Shown piece by piece: positions 63,416 to 64,000 of a stretch of 64,000 nt of DNA. A program made the translations under genes and the position numbers. The DNA comes from DATBRV01 sp036560145. Its GTDB lineage: Bacteria > Myxococcota_A > UBA9160 > SMWR01. The stretch lies in assembly GCA_036560145.1 (NCBI GenBank), contig DATBRV010000149.1, forward strand, positions 8,068 through 72,067, given 5' to 3'. Below the pieces are notes generated by a model. The model was not told the DNA's origin, did no database searches, and saw nothing but the letters and a program-made list of their open reading frames with translations. Numbering within the stretch: the stretch's first letter is position 1; every line of letters starts with the position of its first letter.

Positions 63416-64000
63416 TCATTGGGACATGTAGATGCCGCCGTTCGGCGAGATCGTCTGCCCGGTCAGGAAGGCGCCCCCCGGGCCGGCCAGGAAGACGGCG
63501 ACGGCGGCGACGTCGGCCGGCTCTCCGAGTCGGCCCAGCGGGGTCTGCGCGGCGATCAGCCGTTTGCTGTCGGCGCTGATCGGAGCCAGCAGCGGCGTCT
63601 CGATGAAGCCGGGCGCGATCGCGTTGACCAGCACGCCGTAGGAAGCCGCCTCGCGGGCCGTGGCGCGCGTGAAGGCGAGGATCGCTCCCTTCGCCGCGCA
63701 GTAGTCGGGCGCGCCCGCGAGCGAGGCGGTTCCCATGATCGATCCCATGTTGATGATGCGGCCGCCGCGCCCGCTCTCGCGCATGCGCGGCAGCGCCTCG
63801 CGGGTGCAGTAGAAGGTCCCGTACAGGTGGACGCGGAGCATCCGGTCGAACATCTCGTCGCTGAGCCGCTCGATCGCGCCCCAATGCGTGCTGACGCGGC
63901 CCTGCGTCATCACTTCGAGCACCTGTGCGGTCTGCGTGTGGGTCACGTGCTCGACATACGCCGGGTCGGTGTGGATGATGCCGGCGTTGTTGACCAGCAC
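63416..64000 (-). CDS. Short-chain dehydrogenase, N-terminus beyond window
   Basis: The last ~194 residues of a classical SDR; the cofactor loop lies outside the window. NNAG, INMGS, the catalytic YCAAK and the C-terminal NAIAPGFIETPLL and GQTISPNGG match the FabG-like group. It overlaps the SnoaL-like gene region and converges with the Baeyer-Villiger enzyme. Confidence 0.9.
   Translation of the reverse strand: MLVNNAGIIHTDPAYVEHVTHTQTAQVLEVMTQGRVSTHWGAIERLSDEMFDRMLRVHLYGTFYCTREALPRMRESGRGGRIINMGSIMGTASLAGAPDYCAAKGAILAFTRATAREAASYGVLVNAIAPGFIETPLLAPISADSKRLIAAQTPLGRLGEPADVAAVAVFLAGPGGAFLTGQTISPNGGIYMSQ

Overview
The window is a stretch of chromosome from a very GC-rich bacterium, with gene-dense, mostly single-spaced operons and long spurious antisense frames caused by the base composition. 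No phage, plasmid, CRISPR or complete insertion sequence is visible. The contents are a tRNA-tig-clpP-clpX-lon-tRNA block, a fused one-chain pyruvate:ferredoxin oxidoreductase next to a DHOD-like enzyme, a wax-ester synthase-type acyltransferase, P450s, SCP2, many short-chain dehydrogenases, a type II secretion-like pseudopilin and an HD-GYP regulator. They suggest a free-living, lipid- or sterol-oxidising member of the former Deltaproteobacteria (Myxococcota or Binatota-like). This is an inference from gene content and is not proven by a marker gene.

Layout. 1-4.7 kb: a partial basic protein and a tyrosinase on the minus strand, diverging from an M43 metalloprotease, a small protein, an M28 peptidase and a cytochrome-like gene remnant. 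4.7-10.4 kb: an alpha/beta hydrolase, a CPBP-like membrane protein with a novel N-terminal domain, and a GNAT/acyl-CoA synthetase protein (Pat-like). 10.6-12.8 kb: a lipase-like hydrolase and a WS/DGAT acyltransferase. 12.8-18.1 kb: a DHOD-like enzyme translationally coupled to nifJ, with a strong hairpin in the nifJ leader, then a cNMP-binding protein.

18.1-27.5 kb is the most interesting part. A CarH/LitR-type B12 photoreceptor repressor sits at the centre of two divergent operons, separated by a 93-base, strikingly AT-rich control region. Leftward are carH, a PPOX-fold protein, an SDR fused to a periplasmic TPR domain, an ABC1/UbiB kinase, a lipase remnant and a metallophosphoesterase. Rightward are two tiny membrane proteins, a polytopic membrane protein, an SDR and a PlsC-type acyltransferase. 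None of the usual CarH companions (photolyase, carotenoid enzymes) is present, so this looks like an undescribed light/B12-responsive membrane-lipid or quinone module.

27.6-34.5 kb: malic enzyme, an amidohydrolase, then an operon of an inositol-oxygenase-like di-iron protein, an FAD oxidoreductase and a GT2 glycosyltransferase, then a BKACE enzyme. 34.6-38.7 kb: an operon of a lipoprotein, a HAMP protein, a pseudopilin carrying 58 consecutive glycines, and a HAMP-GAF-HD-GYP regulator. 38.7-41.1 kb: a CYP125-like P450 and a lipoprotein. 41.1-47.2 kb: tRNA-Leu, tig, clpP, clpX, lon, tRNA-Val (protein quality control). 47.2-50.5 kb: a secreted HAD phosphatase, a second P450, an SCP2 protein and tRNA-Asp. 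50.5-56.4 kb: a GT39 transferase, two enoyl-CoA hydratases, a HIBADH-type dehydrogenase, a MAPEG protein and an SDR. 56.6-61.1 kb: an MGH1/GH63-like glycosidase, a ROK/PPGK-like sugar kinase, RpiB and an FMN reductase. 61.1-64 kb: a Baeyer-Villiger-type monooxygenase, a SnoaL-like protein and an SDR cut by the window end.

All functions are from motif recognition by eye. No database search was run.
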